64,000 bases of DNA from Nocardiopsis alborubida (GCF_012396365.1 NZ_JAAXPG010000015.1:62001-126000), one strand, 5' to 3'; counted from the first letter of the stretch, positions 41,482 through 51,264 are shown. Translations and numbers: made by a program. Notes: generated by a model not told the origin, from the letters alone.

Positions 41482-41565
41482 GCTCAGGGCTCAGCCCCCT
41501 GGCTCTGACCTGGCCTTCTCGACCGGTGTGAACACTTGGGGACTACACGTAAGGCGGGATCGAAC

Positions 41566-42864
41566 ATGGGCACCAGCGCTCGACGACAGGAAGCCAGCGC
41601 CGAACTCCAGCGCGACTGGGAGACCAACCCCCGGTGGGCCGGTATCGAGCGCACCTACTCCGCCGACGACGTGGTCAAGCTCCGCGGTTCGGTCACCGAG
41701 GAGCACACCCTGGCCCGCCGCGGCGCGGAGCGCCTGTGGGACCTGCTCCACACCGAGGACTACGTCAACAGCCTCGGCGCCCTCACCGGCAACCAGGCGG
41801 TCCAGCAGGTCCGCGCCGGGCTGAAGGCCATCTACCTCTCCGGCTGGCAGGTCGCGGCCGACGCCAACCTCTCGGGCAACACCTACCCGGACCAGAGCCT
41901 GTACCCGGCCAACTCGGTCCCGGCCGTGGTCCGCCGCATCAACAACGCGCTGATGCGCGCCGACCAGATCACCTGGGCCGAGGGCGACGACAGCGCGCCC
42001 GAGTGGCTCGCCCCGATCGTGGCCGACGCCGAGGCCGGGTTCGGCGGCGTCCTCAACGCCTACGAGCTGATGCGGGGCATGATCGCCTCCGGCGCGGCGG
42101 GCGTGCACTGGGAGGACCAGCTGGCCTCCGAGAAGAAGTGCGGCCACCTGGGCGGCAAGGTCCTCATCCCCACCGGGCAGCACGTCAAGACGCTCAACGC
42201 CGCCCGCCTGGCCGCGGACGTCGCCGGCGTCCCGTCCCTGGTCATCGCGCGGACCGACGCCCAGGCCGCGACCCTGATCACCAGCGACGTCGACGAGCGC
42301 GACCAGCCCTTCATCACGGGCGAGCGCACCGCGGAGGGCTTCTACCGCTTCCGCAACGGCGTCGAGGCCTGCGTGGCGCGCGGCCTGGCCTACGCCCCGC
42401 ACTCCGACCTGCTGTGGATGGAGACCGCGACCCCGGACCTGGAGGTCGCCCGCGACTTCGCCGAGCGGATCAAGGCCGAGTACCCGGACCAGATGCTGGC
42501 CTACAACTGCTCGCCGTCCTTCAACTGGAAGCGCCACCTGGACGACGCGACCATCGCCAAGTTCCAGCGTGAGCTGGGACACATGGGCTACAAGTTCCAG
42601 TTCATCACCCTGGCGGGCTTCCACTCGCTCAACCACTCGATGTTCAACCTGGCCAAGGGCTACGCCCAGAACGGGATGACCTCGTACGTCGAGCTCCAGG
42701 AGGCCGAGTTCGCGGCCGAGTCCCAGGGCTACACCGCCACCCGCCACCAGCGCGAGGTCGGCACCGGCTACTTCGACTCCATCAGCACGACCATCTCCCC
42801 CGAGGCCAGCACCACGGCTCTCACCGGCTCCACCGAGGAAGACCAGTTCTCAGCGGCTCACTGA
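41566..42864 (+). CDS. aceA: Isocitrate lyase
   Basis: A 432-residue glyoxylate-shunt enzyme splitting isocitrate to glyoxylate and succinate. The family signature [12 protein letters not shown] contains the catalytic Cys (about residue 192), and further markers are [13 protein letters not shown] and the C-terminal [13 protein letters not shown] use ATG 41566 (GGCGGGA upstream); an in-frame start at 41536 would only add a basic decapeptide. Divergent from the RamB-like regulator gene, and likely induced on acetate or fatty acids. No malate synthase gene is adjacent. Confidence 0.95.
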   Translation: MGTSARRQEASAELQRDWETNPRWAGIERTYSADDVVKLRGSVTEEHTLARRGAERLWDLLHTEDYVNSLGALTGNQAVQQVRAGLKAIYLSGWQVAADANLSGNTYPDQSLYPANSVPAVVRRINNALMRADQITWAEGDDSAPEWLAPIVADAEAGFGGVLNAYELMRGMIASGAAGVHWEDQLASEKKCGHLGGKVLIPTGQHVKTLNAARLAADVAGVPSLVIARTDAQAATLITSDVDERDQPFITGERTAEGFYRFRNGVEACVARGLAYAPHSDLLWMETATPDLEVARDFAERIKAEYPDQMLAYNCSPSFNWKRHLDDATIAKFQRELGHMGYKFQFITLAGFHSLNHSMFNLAKGYAQNGMTSYVELQEAEFAAESQGYTATRHQREVGTGYFDSISTTISPEASTTALTGSTEEDQFSAAH

Positions 42865-42884
42865 CACTGGTCTTCTCCTTCCCA

Positions 42885-42934
42885 GGAGGCCGTCCCTCCC
42901 CGCTTTCGTGGCTGGGGCGGGGCGGGCGGCCTCC
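42885..42934 (+). terminator. GC-rich hairpin after aceA
   Basis: A long imperfect stem of about 15 pairs, beginning GGAGGCCG and closing CGGCCTCC, 20 bp beyond the aceA stop. No U tract follows. Confidence 0.55.
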
Positions 42935-43166
42935 GCCCCCTAGCCGTCGGCCATGCGCGCTCCGTGTCACACGCGCATGGCCGGCGGCTTGTCCTGTGCC
43001 GTGCCGGAAGTGCCCGCCGCGTCCGTTTTCGGTCGTCCCGGGCACGGGTTCGGTCCCCGGAGGAAAGGGGACGCACTGGCCCCCCGCGCGGCCGGGACCT
43101 AGGCTGACAGCCGCACCGGGCCGCGCCCCCGCGGCCCGCCCGGAGAACCGGAGGCCCGGCTTGAAG

Positions 43167-43427
43167 ATGTTCGAACCGTTCCTCGCCGCCCTGGCCGCAC
43201 TGCGCCGGGTGCTCGCCGTGGGCGCCCTGGCCACCGTCGTGGTCCTGGGCACAGCGGCCTGCGACGACCTCATGCCGAACGTGAGCGTCGAGCAGGGCGA
43301 GGACGATGACGATGGTGGAGACGACGGCGGGGACGACGAAGACGGCGGTGATGACGGGGACGACGGCGGCGACGGCGGCGACGGCGGAGACGAGGACGGC
43401 GAGGACGGCGAGGACGGCGACGACTGA
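43167..43427 (+). CDS. Small acidic lipoprotein (first of two)
   Basis: An 86-residue exported protein. A basic start (LRRVLAVGALATVVVLG) leads to a lipobox-like TAAC, with Cys33 as the likely lipid-modified residue. The rest is an Asp/Gly/Glu-rich tail. The -3 residue is Thr rather than Leu, so lipidation is not certain. It is a paralogue of the next gene, 281 bp downstream. ATG at 43167 (a TTG two codons earlier is possible); GGAGG-like sequence is seen upstream. Confidence 0.65.
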   Translation: MFEPFLAALAALRRVLAVGALATVVVLGTAACDDLMPNVSVEQGEDDDDGGDDGGDDEDGGDDGDDGGDGGDGGDEDGEDGEDGDD

Positions 43428-43708
43428 GCCCGTGCCCCGCTGACCCGCTGCCGCCGCCGGGCACGCCCCGAGCGGCGGTGCGGGCCCTCTCCCCCTTCCC
43501 CCCGCCCTCTCTCCCGCATGTCCCGGTCCCCCTCCCGGGGTCGGACGACGCGCCCCGCCACATCGGGAGCCGTCACTCTCCGCGCCTCCCTGGCCACGGA
43601 CAAGGAACACGCCCTAGGCTGGGTCACGGACGGATAACATCCGGCTCGCGCCCGCCGCCCGGACCCGGGCGGCCCCCCGGCACGAGCCTCGACCCGAGGG
43701 AGTCAGCG
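43428..43708. other. Gap between the two acidic lipoprotein genes
   Basis: About 280 bp without a supported gene. It presumably holds the terminator of the first and the promoter of the second lipoprotein gene; no strong hairpin or -35/-10 pair was assigned. Confidence 0.35.
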
Positions 43709-43978
43709 ATGAGGTTCGAGGACATCAGCAGGCAGACCCTGACCGCCCTGCGCCGGGCGCTGGCGGGCTCGGCGATCGCCGCCGTGGCCGTGTTCGGCGT
43801 CGCGGCCTGCGAGGACCCCGAGGGGGCCGACGCCCCGACCGTGGACACCCCGGGCGACGACCAGGGCGACGAGGACGACGGCGGCCAGGAGAACAACCAG
43901 GACGGCGGCGAGGACGACGACGGCGGGAACGAGGACAACGGCGGCGAGGGCGACATGGAGAACAACGACAACGACTGA
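43709..43978 (+). CDS. Small acidic lipoprotein (second of two)
   Basis: An 89-residue paralogue of the preceding protein. The signal peptide (LRRALAGSAIAAVAVFG) ends in a good lipobox VAAC, followed by a tail rich in Asp, Gly, Glu and Asn (GGNEDNGGEGD). ATG 43709 is preceded by GAGGGAG at proper distance. Both proteins share the LRR-A signal, the AAC(D/E)D junction and an acidic tail, but differ in tail sequence. A cation-binding or surface-charge role is possible; nothing else is visible. Confidence 0.75.
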   Translation: MRFEDISRQTLTALRRALAGSAIAAVAVFGVAACEDPEGADAPTVDTPGDDQGDEDDGGQENNQDGGEDDDGGNEDNGGEGDMENNDND

Positions 43979-44086
43979 CCGCCCCCGGCCGCGGCACCGC
44001 CGGGCGGGGGCGCGGCCCGAGAGCCCGCCCCCGCCCGGCTCCCCCGAGGTCACCGGCCCCCGCCGACAGCGCGTACATTGCAACCC

Positions 44087-44908
44087 GTGACCGACAAGAC
44101 CCACACCCCGGACGCCGAACTGCCCGAGGGGGCGCCGCCCGCCCCCTCCGCCCCCGCCGAACGCGGACTGCTGCGCTGGGAGATCCTGTGCGTGCTCGCC
44201 CTGTCCCTGGGCGCCGCGGCGGTCTCGGCGACCATCTCCTTCCTCGGCGTGCTCACCGAGCCCCAGTCCCTGGCCGAGCAGACCGCCAGCCTGGTACGCC
44301 CCCGCGCCGATGAGGAACGCCCGTGGCTGGACCTGTCCTGGCAGCTGTTCGCGTTGGCCAACGCCCTGGTTCCGGTGCTGCTGGTGGCCTACCTCCTGCG
44401 CCGCTCGGGCGACTCCTCGGCCACGATCGGCTTCGACGTGCGCCGTCCCGGCTTCGACCTGGGCACCGGCGCCCTGCTGGCCGCGCTGATCGGCCTGAGC
44501 GGCCTGGCGCTGTACGTGGTCTCCTGGCAGCTGGGGCTGACGGTCACGATCCAGCCCAGCACCCTGGCCGGGAACTGGTGGGACGTGCCCGTCCTGGTGC
44601 TCCAGGCGGCCAAGAACGGGGTCCTGGAGGAGGTGATCGTGGTCGGCTACCTGCTGCACCGGCTGGGGCAGCTGGGGTGGACGCCGTGGAAGGCGGTGCT
44701 GGCCAGTTCGGTGCTGCGCGCCTTCTACCACCTCTACCAGGGCGTGGGGATGTTCTTCGGCAACCTGGTGATGGGGCTGGTCTTCGGCTGGTTCTACCTG
44801 CGCCACGGCCGCGTGATGCCCCTGGTGGTGGCGCACACGGTCATCGACGTCGTGGCCTTCGTCGGCTCGGTCTACCTCATCGGCCGTCTGGACTGGCTGC
44901 CCTCGTGA
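44087..44908 (+). CDS. CPBP-family intramembrane protein
   Basis: A 273-residue membrane protein with about seven to eight hydrophobic segments. CPBP (Abi-type) landmarks are present: the Glu pair E181-E182 in LEEVIVVGYLL, FYHLYQGVGMFFGN, and VVAHTVIDVVAF. The usual Arg after the Glu pair is replaced by Val, as in a subset of actinobacterial members. The family contains prenyl-protease-like and bacteriocin-immunity proteins. GTG 44087 follows TACATT by seven bases, which may indicate a leaderless start. Its 3' end overlaps the convergent MFS gene by 32 bp. Confidence 0.85.
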   Translation: MTDKTHTPDAELPEGAPPAPSAPAERGLLRWEILCVLALSLGAAAVSATISFLGVLTEPQSLAEQTASLVRPRADEERPWLDLSWQLFALANALVPVLLVAYLLRRSGDSSATIGFDVRRPGFDLGTGALLAALIGLSGLALYVVSWQLGLTVTIQPSTLAGNWWDVPVLVLQAAKNGVLEEVIVVGYLLHRLGQLGWTPWKAVLASSVLRAFYHLYQGVGMFFGNLVMGLVFGWFYLRHGRVMPLVVAHTVIDVVAFVGSVYLIGRLDWLPS

Positions 44909-46163
44909 GGCCGCGGGCGGCGATGGCGTCCTCCAGGTAGCGGGGGCGGCCCAGCAGCAGGCCCATGGCCAGGTTGACCACGACCAGCACCGCCAGCAGG
45001 AGCAGGGGCGCGTGCCAGCCGCCGCTGAGCTCGCGCAGCAGCCCGAACAGGAAGGGGCCCGCGCCGCCCATGAGGTAGCCCAGGCTCTGGCTGACGGCTG
45101 AGAGCGCCGCCGTCCCCGCCCCGGTGCGGGTGCGCAGCGCGAAGGCGGTCAGGGCGAAGACGAAGCTGCCCATGCCGATCCCCACGAGCGTGGTCCAGGC
45201 CCACACCCCCGACATCGGGGCGAACCACAGCCCGGCCAGGCCCGCGAGGTAGGCGGCGGAGAAGGCCAGCACGAAGGGGCGCTGGTCGCTGGTCCGGGTC
45301 AGCAGCGTGGGCAGCACCAGGGACATGGGGATGCCCAGGACGGTGAGGTAGGACAGCGCCAGGCCGGCGGTCTGGGCGTCCATTCCCTGGTCGCGCAGCA
45401 TCTGCGCGTACCAGCCGAACATGATGTAGGCGACCGAGGACTGGGTGCCGAAGTAGAGGACGGACTGCCAGCCCAGGCCGGTGCGCAGCACCTGGCCGAA
45501 GCCCAGGGCCTGGGAGGCGTCGCCGCGTGAGGGCTCGTGGCGCAGCACCAGCAGCCAGGGGACGGCGGCCGCGACGCCGAAGAGGGCGTAGGCGCCCAGG
45601 GCCGCGCGCCACTCTCCGGTGGACTGCTCCAGGGGCACGGTGGCCGCGGCGGCGATGGTGGTGCCCAGTGCCAGGGCGGTGGTGTACACGGTGGTCATGA
45701 GGCCCACGCGGTCGGGGAAGTGCTCCTTGACCAGGGCGGGCAGGATGACGTTGCCGACCGCGCCACCGGACAGGGCCACCACGCTCAGGACCAGGAACAT
45801 CCACGGCTCGGGGGCCGCGGCCCGGGCGGCGAGGCCGATGGTGAGGGCGGTGAGCGCGTAGACCAGCAGGTGGTGCTCGCCCAGGCGGCGGGCCAGGGCG
45901 GGGGTCAGGCCGCCGAAGAGCGCGAAGCACAGCACCGGCAGGGTCGTGAGGATCCCCGCGCCGACCCCGGTCATGCCCAGTCCGGTGGTGACCTCGTCGA
46001 GCACGGGGCCGACGCTGGTGATGGCGGTGCGCAGGTTCAGCGCCGCCAGGGCGATCCCGGCGGCGAGCAGCAGCAGTACCGCGCGCGGGGGACGGCTCGG
46101 GGCGGTCCGGCCTGCGGCGGGGCCGCTCTTCACGGAGGTGCGGGGGGCTGGTCCGGCGCTCAT
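44877..46163 (-). CDS. MFS transporter, CynX/NimT-like
   Basis: A 428-residue permease with 12 predicted transmembrane segments. The first helix and loop read AALNLRTAITSVGPVLDEVTTGLGM, a signature of the cyanate/nitroimidazole transporter branch, and WFAPMSGVWAWTTLVGIGMGSF falls in the second half. I use the ATG at 46163; the in-frame ATG at 46208 gives a less convincing N-terminus. Divergent from the GntR regulator gene, 169 bp away, which may control it. The substrate is unknown. Confidence 0.85.
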   Translation of the reverse strand: MSAGPAPRTSVKSGPAAGRTAPSRPPRAVLLLLAAGIALAALNLRTAITSVGPVLDEVTTGLGMTGVGAGILTTLPVLCFALFGGLTPALARRLGEHHLLVYALTALTIGLAARAAAPEPWMFLVLSVVALSGGAVGNVILPALVKEHFPDRVGLMTTVYTTALALGTTIAAAATVPLEQSTGEWRAALGAYALFGVAAAVPWLLVLRHEPSRGDASQALGFGQVLRTGLGWQSVLYFGTQSSVAYIMFGWYAQMLRDQGMDAQTAGLALSYLTVLGIPMSLVLPTLLTRTSDQRPFVLAFSAAYLAGLAGLWFAPMSGVWAWTTLVGIGMGSFVFALTAFALRTRTGAGTAALSAVSQSLGYLMGGAGPFLFGLLRELSGGWHAPLLLLAVLVVVNLAMGLLLGRPRYLEDAIAARGLTRAASPDGR

Positions 46164-46332
46164 GGAGACGACTCGCAGAAATTCATAGGATGACCCGATG
46201 TACTTCATGAGGATAACGCATTACCGTTCAAGGACAATTCCCGCCCGCAACTGGTCTAAGCTCCGGCCTTAACCGTTCCTTACCTGTGCGCTGGCCCAGT
46301 CATCCGGCGACCCGCCCCTAGGAGGTATACGC

Positions 46333-47034
46333 GTGCCCCTCGCCTCGACACGCCGGACCGGTCTCGTCGACCAGGTCATCAGTCAGCTACGAGCACAGAT
46401 CGACTCGGGCGAATGGGGCGTGGGCGACCGCATCCCCACCGAGTCGGAGCTCTCCGACCAGCTTGAGGTGGGCCGCAACACCGTCCGCGAGGCGGTCCGC
46501 GCCCTGGCCCACGCCGGACTGCTGGAGATCCGCCAGGGGGCGGGCACCTTCGTGCGGGCCTCCAGCGAGCTCGGCGGCGCCCTGCGGCGCCGTCTGGAGC
46601 GCTCCCGCCTGAGGGAGAACCTGGAGGTGCGCCGCGCGCTGGAGGTGGAGGCGGCCCGGCTGGCCGCGCTGCGCCACAGCGACGAGGACATGGCCGACAT
46701 CGACCGCGCCATGGCGCTGCGGGAGGCCGCCTGGCGCGAGCGCGACATGGGCGCGTTCGTGGAGGCGGACTTCACGTTCCACCGCGCGGTGGTCAACGCC
46801 ACGCACAACACCCTGCTGATCGACCTGTACGACGACATCGCGCAGGTGGTGTACGCGAGCATCGCGCACACGGCCTACGAGCAGGGCGACGAGGCCACCG
46901 CCCGGCCCTCCTCGGCCACCGACGGCGTGGACCACTCCAAGCTGACCGAGGCGATCCGCGGCGCCGACGCGACCGGGGCCGCGCGGGAGGCCACCTGCTA
47001 CATTGACGAGCTGCTCTCGCTCACCGAGGACTGA
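46333..47034 (+). CDS. GntR-family regulator, FadR/FCD type
   Basis: A 233-residue regulator: winged helix (LVDQVISQLRAQIDSGEWGVG, then ELSDQLEVGRNTVREAVRALAHAGLL) and a C-terminal FCD ligand domain (MGAFVEADFTFHRAVVNATHN). A GGAGGT ribosome-binding sequence precedes GTG 46333. It is divergent from the MFS transporter gene and is the obvious candidate regulator of it. FCD domains bind organic acids, usually through a metal ion. Confidence 0.9.
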   Translation: MPLASTRRTGLVDQVISQLRAQIDSGEWGVGDRIPTESELSDQLEVGRNTVREAVRALAHAGLLEIRQGAGTFVRASSELGGALRRRLERSRLRENLEVRRALEVEAARLAALRHSDEDMADIDRAMALREAAWRERDMGAFVEADFTFHRAVVNATHNTLLIDLYDDIAQVVYASIAHTAYEQGDEATARPSSATDGVDHSKLTEAIRGADATGAAREATCYIDELLSLTED

Positions 47035-47313
47035 GCGGCCCGCGTCGGATCCGGTCCGACCAGGCGGCGCGCGAGCGGTCTGGGAGCGTTCCCACGCGTT
47101 CCCGGGCCGGTGCGCGCACACCGGGTTCCAACGGCCGCGGAGGGGCCTGGACGGGTTTCGGGGGCCGCAAGCCGCACCCGGTACACGCCGGGCCCCAGCC
47201 GCCGTGGAGGGGCCCGCGCGGCTCCGGCGGGTACGCCGCGCGGCCGTGCGGCCCCGGAGACGGTGAAACACCCTCCGACACCGGTCCGGCCGCCCCTGGA
47301 CGGCTCCTCGGGG
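47035..47313. other. Convergent gap between the GntR and RraA-like genes
   Basis: A 279-bp gap between two 3' ends. TGGGAGCGTTCCCA at 47081-47094 is one change from the perfect LacI-type palindrome seen at 131-144, but no gene start is near it. I saw no gene in the gap. Confidence 0.45.
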
Positions 47314-48093
47314 TCACTCCCGGGGGTCGCCCACGGCGGAGCGCGGCGAGGTCCGCGAACGGGCCGGGGAGTGCCCCTCGGCCCCGCGCGCGGCGGTGTC
47401 GCGGAGGGCGCCCAGGGCCCGCGAACGCCCCGGGCGCCGGGAGCGGTGCTCGGAGCGGTCCTCCCAGCCCGCGACCCGTGAGGGGTCCAGGCCGAGCAGG
47501 TCCAGGGTGCTCTCCCCCGCGTAGACGGCGTCGATGATCTCGCGTTCGCGCGAGACGCTGTCCAGGGTCGCGGCGATGATGGAGCCGACCTGCCCCCGGG
47601 GCAGGCACACCACGCCGTCGTCGTCGGCGACGATCCAGTCGCCCCGGCGCACCGGCAGGGGTGCGGGGCCGCCCGGCGTCATGCTGATCTGGCGGCCCAC
47701 CGAGCCGCCGGCCTCGTGCGCGGCCTCGCGCACCGCGACCCCGGCCCCGAACACCGGCAGCGCGCACCGGGCGATGGCCGCGATGTCGCGGACGCAGCCG
47801 TCCAGGACGATGCCCGTGACCCCGCGGGTGCTGGCCGCCACGGCGAGGATCTCGTCGACGTAGCCGTACTCGGCCTCCCCCGCGACGTCCACCACGAGGG
47901 CGGAGCCGGGAGGAGCCTGGGCCACCGCGACGTGGATGGCGAGGTTGTCCCCCGGCGTGCAGCGGACCGGGAAGGCGGTCGCCGCGAAGGCGGCCCCCGG
48001 CCAGACGGAGAACAGGTGCGTCCCGAACGGCCTGCCGCCGCACCGCGCGAGCGCCACCGTGCCCACAGCCGTCAACGTATCCGCCAGTGCCAC
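47314..48093 (-). CDS. RraA-like / HMG aldolase-family protein
   Basis: A 259-residue protein with the RraA fold: GDNLAIHVAVAQAPPGSALVV, then IVLDGCVRDIAAI (the D-x-R-D metal and substrate motif) and ISMTPGGPAPLPVRRGDWIVADDDGVVCLPR. Bacterial relatives are 4-hydroxy-4-methyl-2-oxoglutarate aldolase / oxaloacetate decarboxylase; the RNase E regulator role is enterobacterial and unlikely here. The C-terminal 50 residues are Arg/Ser-rich and probably disordered. It starts at ATG 48093, 235 bp upstream of the Lrp gene end. Confidence 0.8.
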   Translation of the reverse strand: MALADTLTAVGTVALARCGGRPFGTHLFSVWPGAAFAATAFPVRCTPGDNLAIHVAVAQAPPGSALVVDVAGEAEYGYVDEILAVAASTRGVTGIVLDGCVRDIAAIARCALPVFGAGVAVREAAHEAGGSVGRQISMTPGGPAPLPVRRGDWIVADDDGVVCLPRGQVGSIIAATLDSVSREREIIDAVYAGESTLDLLGLDPSRVAGWEDRSEHRSRRPGRSRALGALRDTAARGAEGHSPARSRTSPRSAVGDPRE

Positions 48094-48328
48094 GTCAGCC
48101 TCCCACTACACCCGCGCCCGGTGCGGCCGGTACGGACCGACCCCTTCCCATACTCATGGGTAACTTAAGCGTGACGCAAGCCATGCGCGCGGGAAACACG
48201 TAAAAATGCTACCGCTGGTTACAGATACGGACGGAGAAGCCGCCAGCGCCTACCCAGTGTGCCCGCCGCCCCGGACGGCCATCCGCGGCGCGCCCCTCTC
48301 CCTCCGCCGCGCCGCGGACCGGTGACCC

Positions 48329-49237
48329 CTAGGGCGCGACCCACTCCAGGGGGCGCTCGCCCCCCTTGCGCTCCTTGCGCACCGACAGGTGGTCCCAGGA
48401 CTCCACGTAGCCGACCCCCGGAGTGGCGCGCACCCCCTCCAGGGCCTCCACCAGCTGGCAGCGGTCGGGCGCGGTGAGGGTGCCGATGACGTCGTAGCGT
48501 CCGAAACCGCTGGCCAGGAAGGAGATCCTGGGCATGTTCGCCAGCGCGGCCCCCAGCAGCTCGGCGTCGCCCCGGCAGCGCAGGCCGAAGCCCAGCCGCT
48601 CGTTGGCCCCCACCGCCGTGGGCTCCACCAGCGCGGTCACGTGCACCACGCCGGAGTCGAGCAGCCGCACCACCCGCGAGCGGGCCGCGGCCTGGGACAG
48701 GCCCACCTGGCGGGCGAGGTCCGCGTAGGAGGACCTGCCGTCCCGGAGCAGCTGCCGGACCAGACGCCAGTCCAGGGCGTCCAGTTCGATGTCGCGCAGC
48801 TCCCGGACGCTGCTGTGGGCGTCCTTGAACACGGAGTTGGCGCGGAAGACCTCCGCACCGTCCACCCCCGGCAGCGCGCGCAGCTCGGAGAGCTCCTTGG
48901 TCAGGGCGGCGTCGTCGGCCACCCGCACCTGCGCCACGGCCGGGAACCGCCCGGCCGAGTGCGCGGCGAAGGTCACCGCCTCCCTCTCCCCCAACGCGTC
49001 CAGCATCGGCCCCACGGGCCCGCTGACGCGGAACGACACGTGGCTGAGGACCTCCATTCCCACGACTCCGGCGTGCAGCACCCCGACGATCCTGATCGCC
49101 CCGGACTGCACGAGCTGGCGCACTCTGGCGCGTACCGCGGTCCTCGACAGACCGACCCCGTCGGCCAGTGCCTGGAACGTCGCTCTGCCGTCCCCTTGCA
49201 GCGCACGCATGAGCGCGGTGTCAACCGCATCGAGCAC
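48329..49237 (-). CDS. Two-module Lrp/AsnC-family regulator
   Basis: A 302-residue regulator made of two Lrp/AsnC modules in tandem. Module 1: LDAVDTALMRALQGDGRATFQALADGVGLSRTAV; module 2: LDALDWRLVRQLLRDGRSSYADLARQVGLSQAAA, each with a following ligand-sensing part. Doubled Lrp regulators occur in actinomycetes. Start at ATG 49237. It is divergent from the LCP-family gene (start 49729) and follows the RraA-like gene; its amino-acid-like ligand and targets are unknown. Confidence 0.9.
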   Translation of the reverse strand: MLDAVDTALMRALQGDGRATFQALADGVGLSRTAVRARVRQLVQSGAIRIVGVLHAGVVGMEVLSHVSFRVSGPVGPMLDALGEREAVTFAAHSAGRFPAVAQVRVADDAALTKELSELRALPGVDGAEVFRANSVFKDAHSSVRELRDIELDALDWRLVRQLLRDGRSSYADLARQVGLSQAAARSRVVRLLDSGVVHVTALVEPTAVGANERLGFGLRCRGDAELLGAALANMPRISFLASGFGRYDVIGTLTAPDRCQLVEALEGVRATPGVGYVESWDHLSVRKERKGGERPLEWVAP

Positions 49238-49728
49238 GATGGCTTGCCTTTCATTCCCATGACGCCGCCCTTCCCCCGGACGACGCCCCCTCCTGCGGCC
49301 AGATCATCGCAGCTGCGGCGTGCGCGCACTACTGATCGCCAAAGAAATCGGTTGATCTCCCCCTTTGGCCGCGCCGGAGGGGGCGGCCAATACCCCATCA
49401 GCCGCATGCGAGGCACATAACAGACTTGTATAGAACATCCCTCATGACTGAGTAGCGGTGCGCACAAACTCGCGCAAAGCGCCACACTGAACTGTCGGGC
49501 CCGCACACGCACCCCGCGGGCCCCACGCCCGGAGTGAGGACGGCCCGCGCGGTACGTCCGGAGAGCACGGGCCCCACTCTCAGGGGAACAAGTGACCCTT
49601 CTCCGGCGTGTACACAACAGGGGTTTCGGACACGGGACCGGGCCCGCGGCGTGGCGCCGCACGGCGACCGCGGCGGGAACGGCGAAGACAACGGGGCGGT
49701 CCGCCCCGCGGCTGGAGAGGAACCACCG
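49238..49728. other. Divergent intergenic region between Lrp-type and LCP genes
   Basis: About 490 bp. It contains an A/T-rich segment with TTGTATAGAACATCC near 49425-49440, a reasonable location for promoters of both genes, and no supported ORF. A long leader upstream of the LCP start is implied. Confidence 0.4.
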
Positions 49729-51264
49729 GTGACAGCGGAGGACGATCAGCGGGACGAGGCGCCCGCGCGCCCGGGTACGGGCCGGGCGCTGCTGTGGACC
49801 GCGGCGTCGGTTCCCCTTCCCGGGCTGGCCCACCTGCGGATGCGCCGCAGGGTCGCGGGCGCGGTGATCCTGGGGGCCTACCTGGCCGGGATCCTGGGTC
49901 TGGTCGTGTGGGTGTGGCGGCTGGGCGCCGACGAGGCGAACACCATGACGCGGCTGGCCACCATGGCGCTGCAGGACCGGTGGTTGCTGGGCGCCATGGG
50001 CGTGGTGTTCGTCGTGGCGGTGCTGTGGCTGACGGTGATCGTCCACTCCTGGGTGATCACCCGGCCCGCGGGGGCGCCCCGGGGCTCGCGGGTGCTCGGC
50101 GCGGCCGTGGTCCTGCTGCTGTGCCTGACCGTCGCGGCGCCCTCGGCGCTGGCCCTGCACGGCGGCTACACGGCGTACCAGACGCTGAACAGCGTCTTCC
50201 ACGCCGACGAGGACCCCCTCATGCCCCCGCACGACGAGGCCGACCCCTGGAACGGCCAGGAGCGGGTCAACGTGCTGCTGATCGGCTCGGACTCGGCGGA
50301 CAACCGCTACGGGGTGCGCACCGACAGCATGATGGTGGCCAGCATGGACACCGGGACCGGCGACACCGTGCTGGTGGGGCTGCCGCGCAACCTGGAGAAC
50401 GTGCACTTCCCCGAGGACAGCGCCCTGGCCGAGCGCTACCCCGAGCCCTACGGCTTCGACCTGCTGCTCAACGACGTGTACCAGACGGTGGCCGAGGAGC
50501 CCGAGGAGCTGGCGCTCAACCCGGACGCGGCCGACCCCTCCGCCGACACCCTCAAGAAGGTCATCGGGTACAACCTCGACCTGGAGATCGGCTACTACGC
50601 GATGGTCGACATGTTGGGCTTCCGCGACCTGATCGACGCCATCGGCGGCGTGGAGGTGCTCATCGAGGAGCCGATCCCCTACGGCGTGCACGGCGGGGTG
50701 CTGGAGCCGGGCCTGCGCCGCCTCGACGGCCACGACGCGCTCTGGTACGGCCGCTCGCGGACCAACAGCGACGACTACGGCCGGATGGGCCGCCAGGGCT
50801 GTCTGATCAAGTACGTGGCCGAGCAGGTCGACCCGATGACCGTCCTGACGAGCTACCGCAGGCTCGCGGGCGCCACGGAGCGCACCCTGAGCACGGACAT
50901 CCCCCAGGCCAAGGTGCCCGCGTTCGTCGACCTGGCCGACACGGTCACCGACAGCGGGAGCATGAGCACGTTCCAGCTCTCGCCGCCCCAGGTCAACACG
51001 GCCAACCCGGACTGGGAGCAGGTCAAGGCCCTGGTGGCCGAGGCCGTCGCCGGAGGGGACCCCGAGGGCGACGACGTGACCGCGCAGGCCTCCGACGCCC
51101 CCGCCGAGGAGGAGTCCGCCGAGCCCTCCGAGCCGACCGGGTCCCCGGAGGAGGACGGGCTGACCGAGTGGCAGGAGTACACCGGCCTCGACGAGGAGGA
51201 GCCCGACGAGCCGGGCCGCCAGGTGGGCGAGGAGCCCAGCAACCTGGAGGCCCTGTGCCCCTGA
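49729..51264 (+). CDS. LytR-CpsA-Psr (LCP) family protein
   Basis: A 511-residue membrane protein. Three N-terminal transmembrane segments precede an extracellular LCP domain: VNVLLIGSDSADNRYGVRTDSMMVASM, LVGLPRNLENVHF, and the conserved Arg-rich catalytic part YGRSRTNSDDYGRMGRQ. LCP enzymes transfer cell-wall polymers from lipid carriers onto peptidoglycan. The C-terminal 90 residues are acidic and Ser/Glu-rich. GTG at 49729 is chosen because GGAGAGG lies upstream; the open frame extends further back without support. Likely attaches teichoic-like polymers or arabinogalactan-type glycans. Confidence 0.9.
   Translation: MTAEDDQRDEAPARPGTGRALLWTAASVPLPGLAHLRMRRRVAGAVILGAYLAGILGLVVWVWRLGADEANTMTRLATMALQDRWLLGAMGVVFVVAVLWLTVIVHSWVITRPAGAPRGSRVLGAAVVLLLCLTVAAPSALALHGGYTAYQTLNSVFHADEDPLMPPHDEADPWNGQERVNVLLIGSDSADNRYGVRTDSMMVASMDTGTGDTVLVGLPRNLENVHFPEDSALAERYPEPYGFDLLLNDVYQTVAEEPEELALNPDAADPSADTLKKVIGYNLDLEIGYYAMVDMLGFRDLIDAIGGVEVLIEEPIPYGVHGGVLEPGLRRLDGHDALWYGRSRTNSDDYGRMGRQGCLIKYVAEQVDPMTVLTSYRRLAGATERTLSTDIPQAKVPAFVDLADTVTDSGSMSTFQLSPPQVNTANPDWEQVKALVAEAVAGGDPEGDDVTAQASDAPAEEESAEPSEPTGSPEEDGLTEWQEYTGLDEEEPDEPGRQVGEEPSNLEALCP

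Noticed and set aside
43270..43427. Asp/Gly-coding repeat tract as a CRISPR or satellite array
   Set aside because: Repeat units are irregular codon-level repeats of a D/G-rich tail in frame with a signal peptide, without spacers.
47081..47094. Second LacI-type palindrome as a functional operator
   Set aside because: It lies between two gene ends with no start nearby and carries one mismatch, so it is recorded only as part of the gap.
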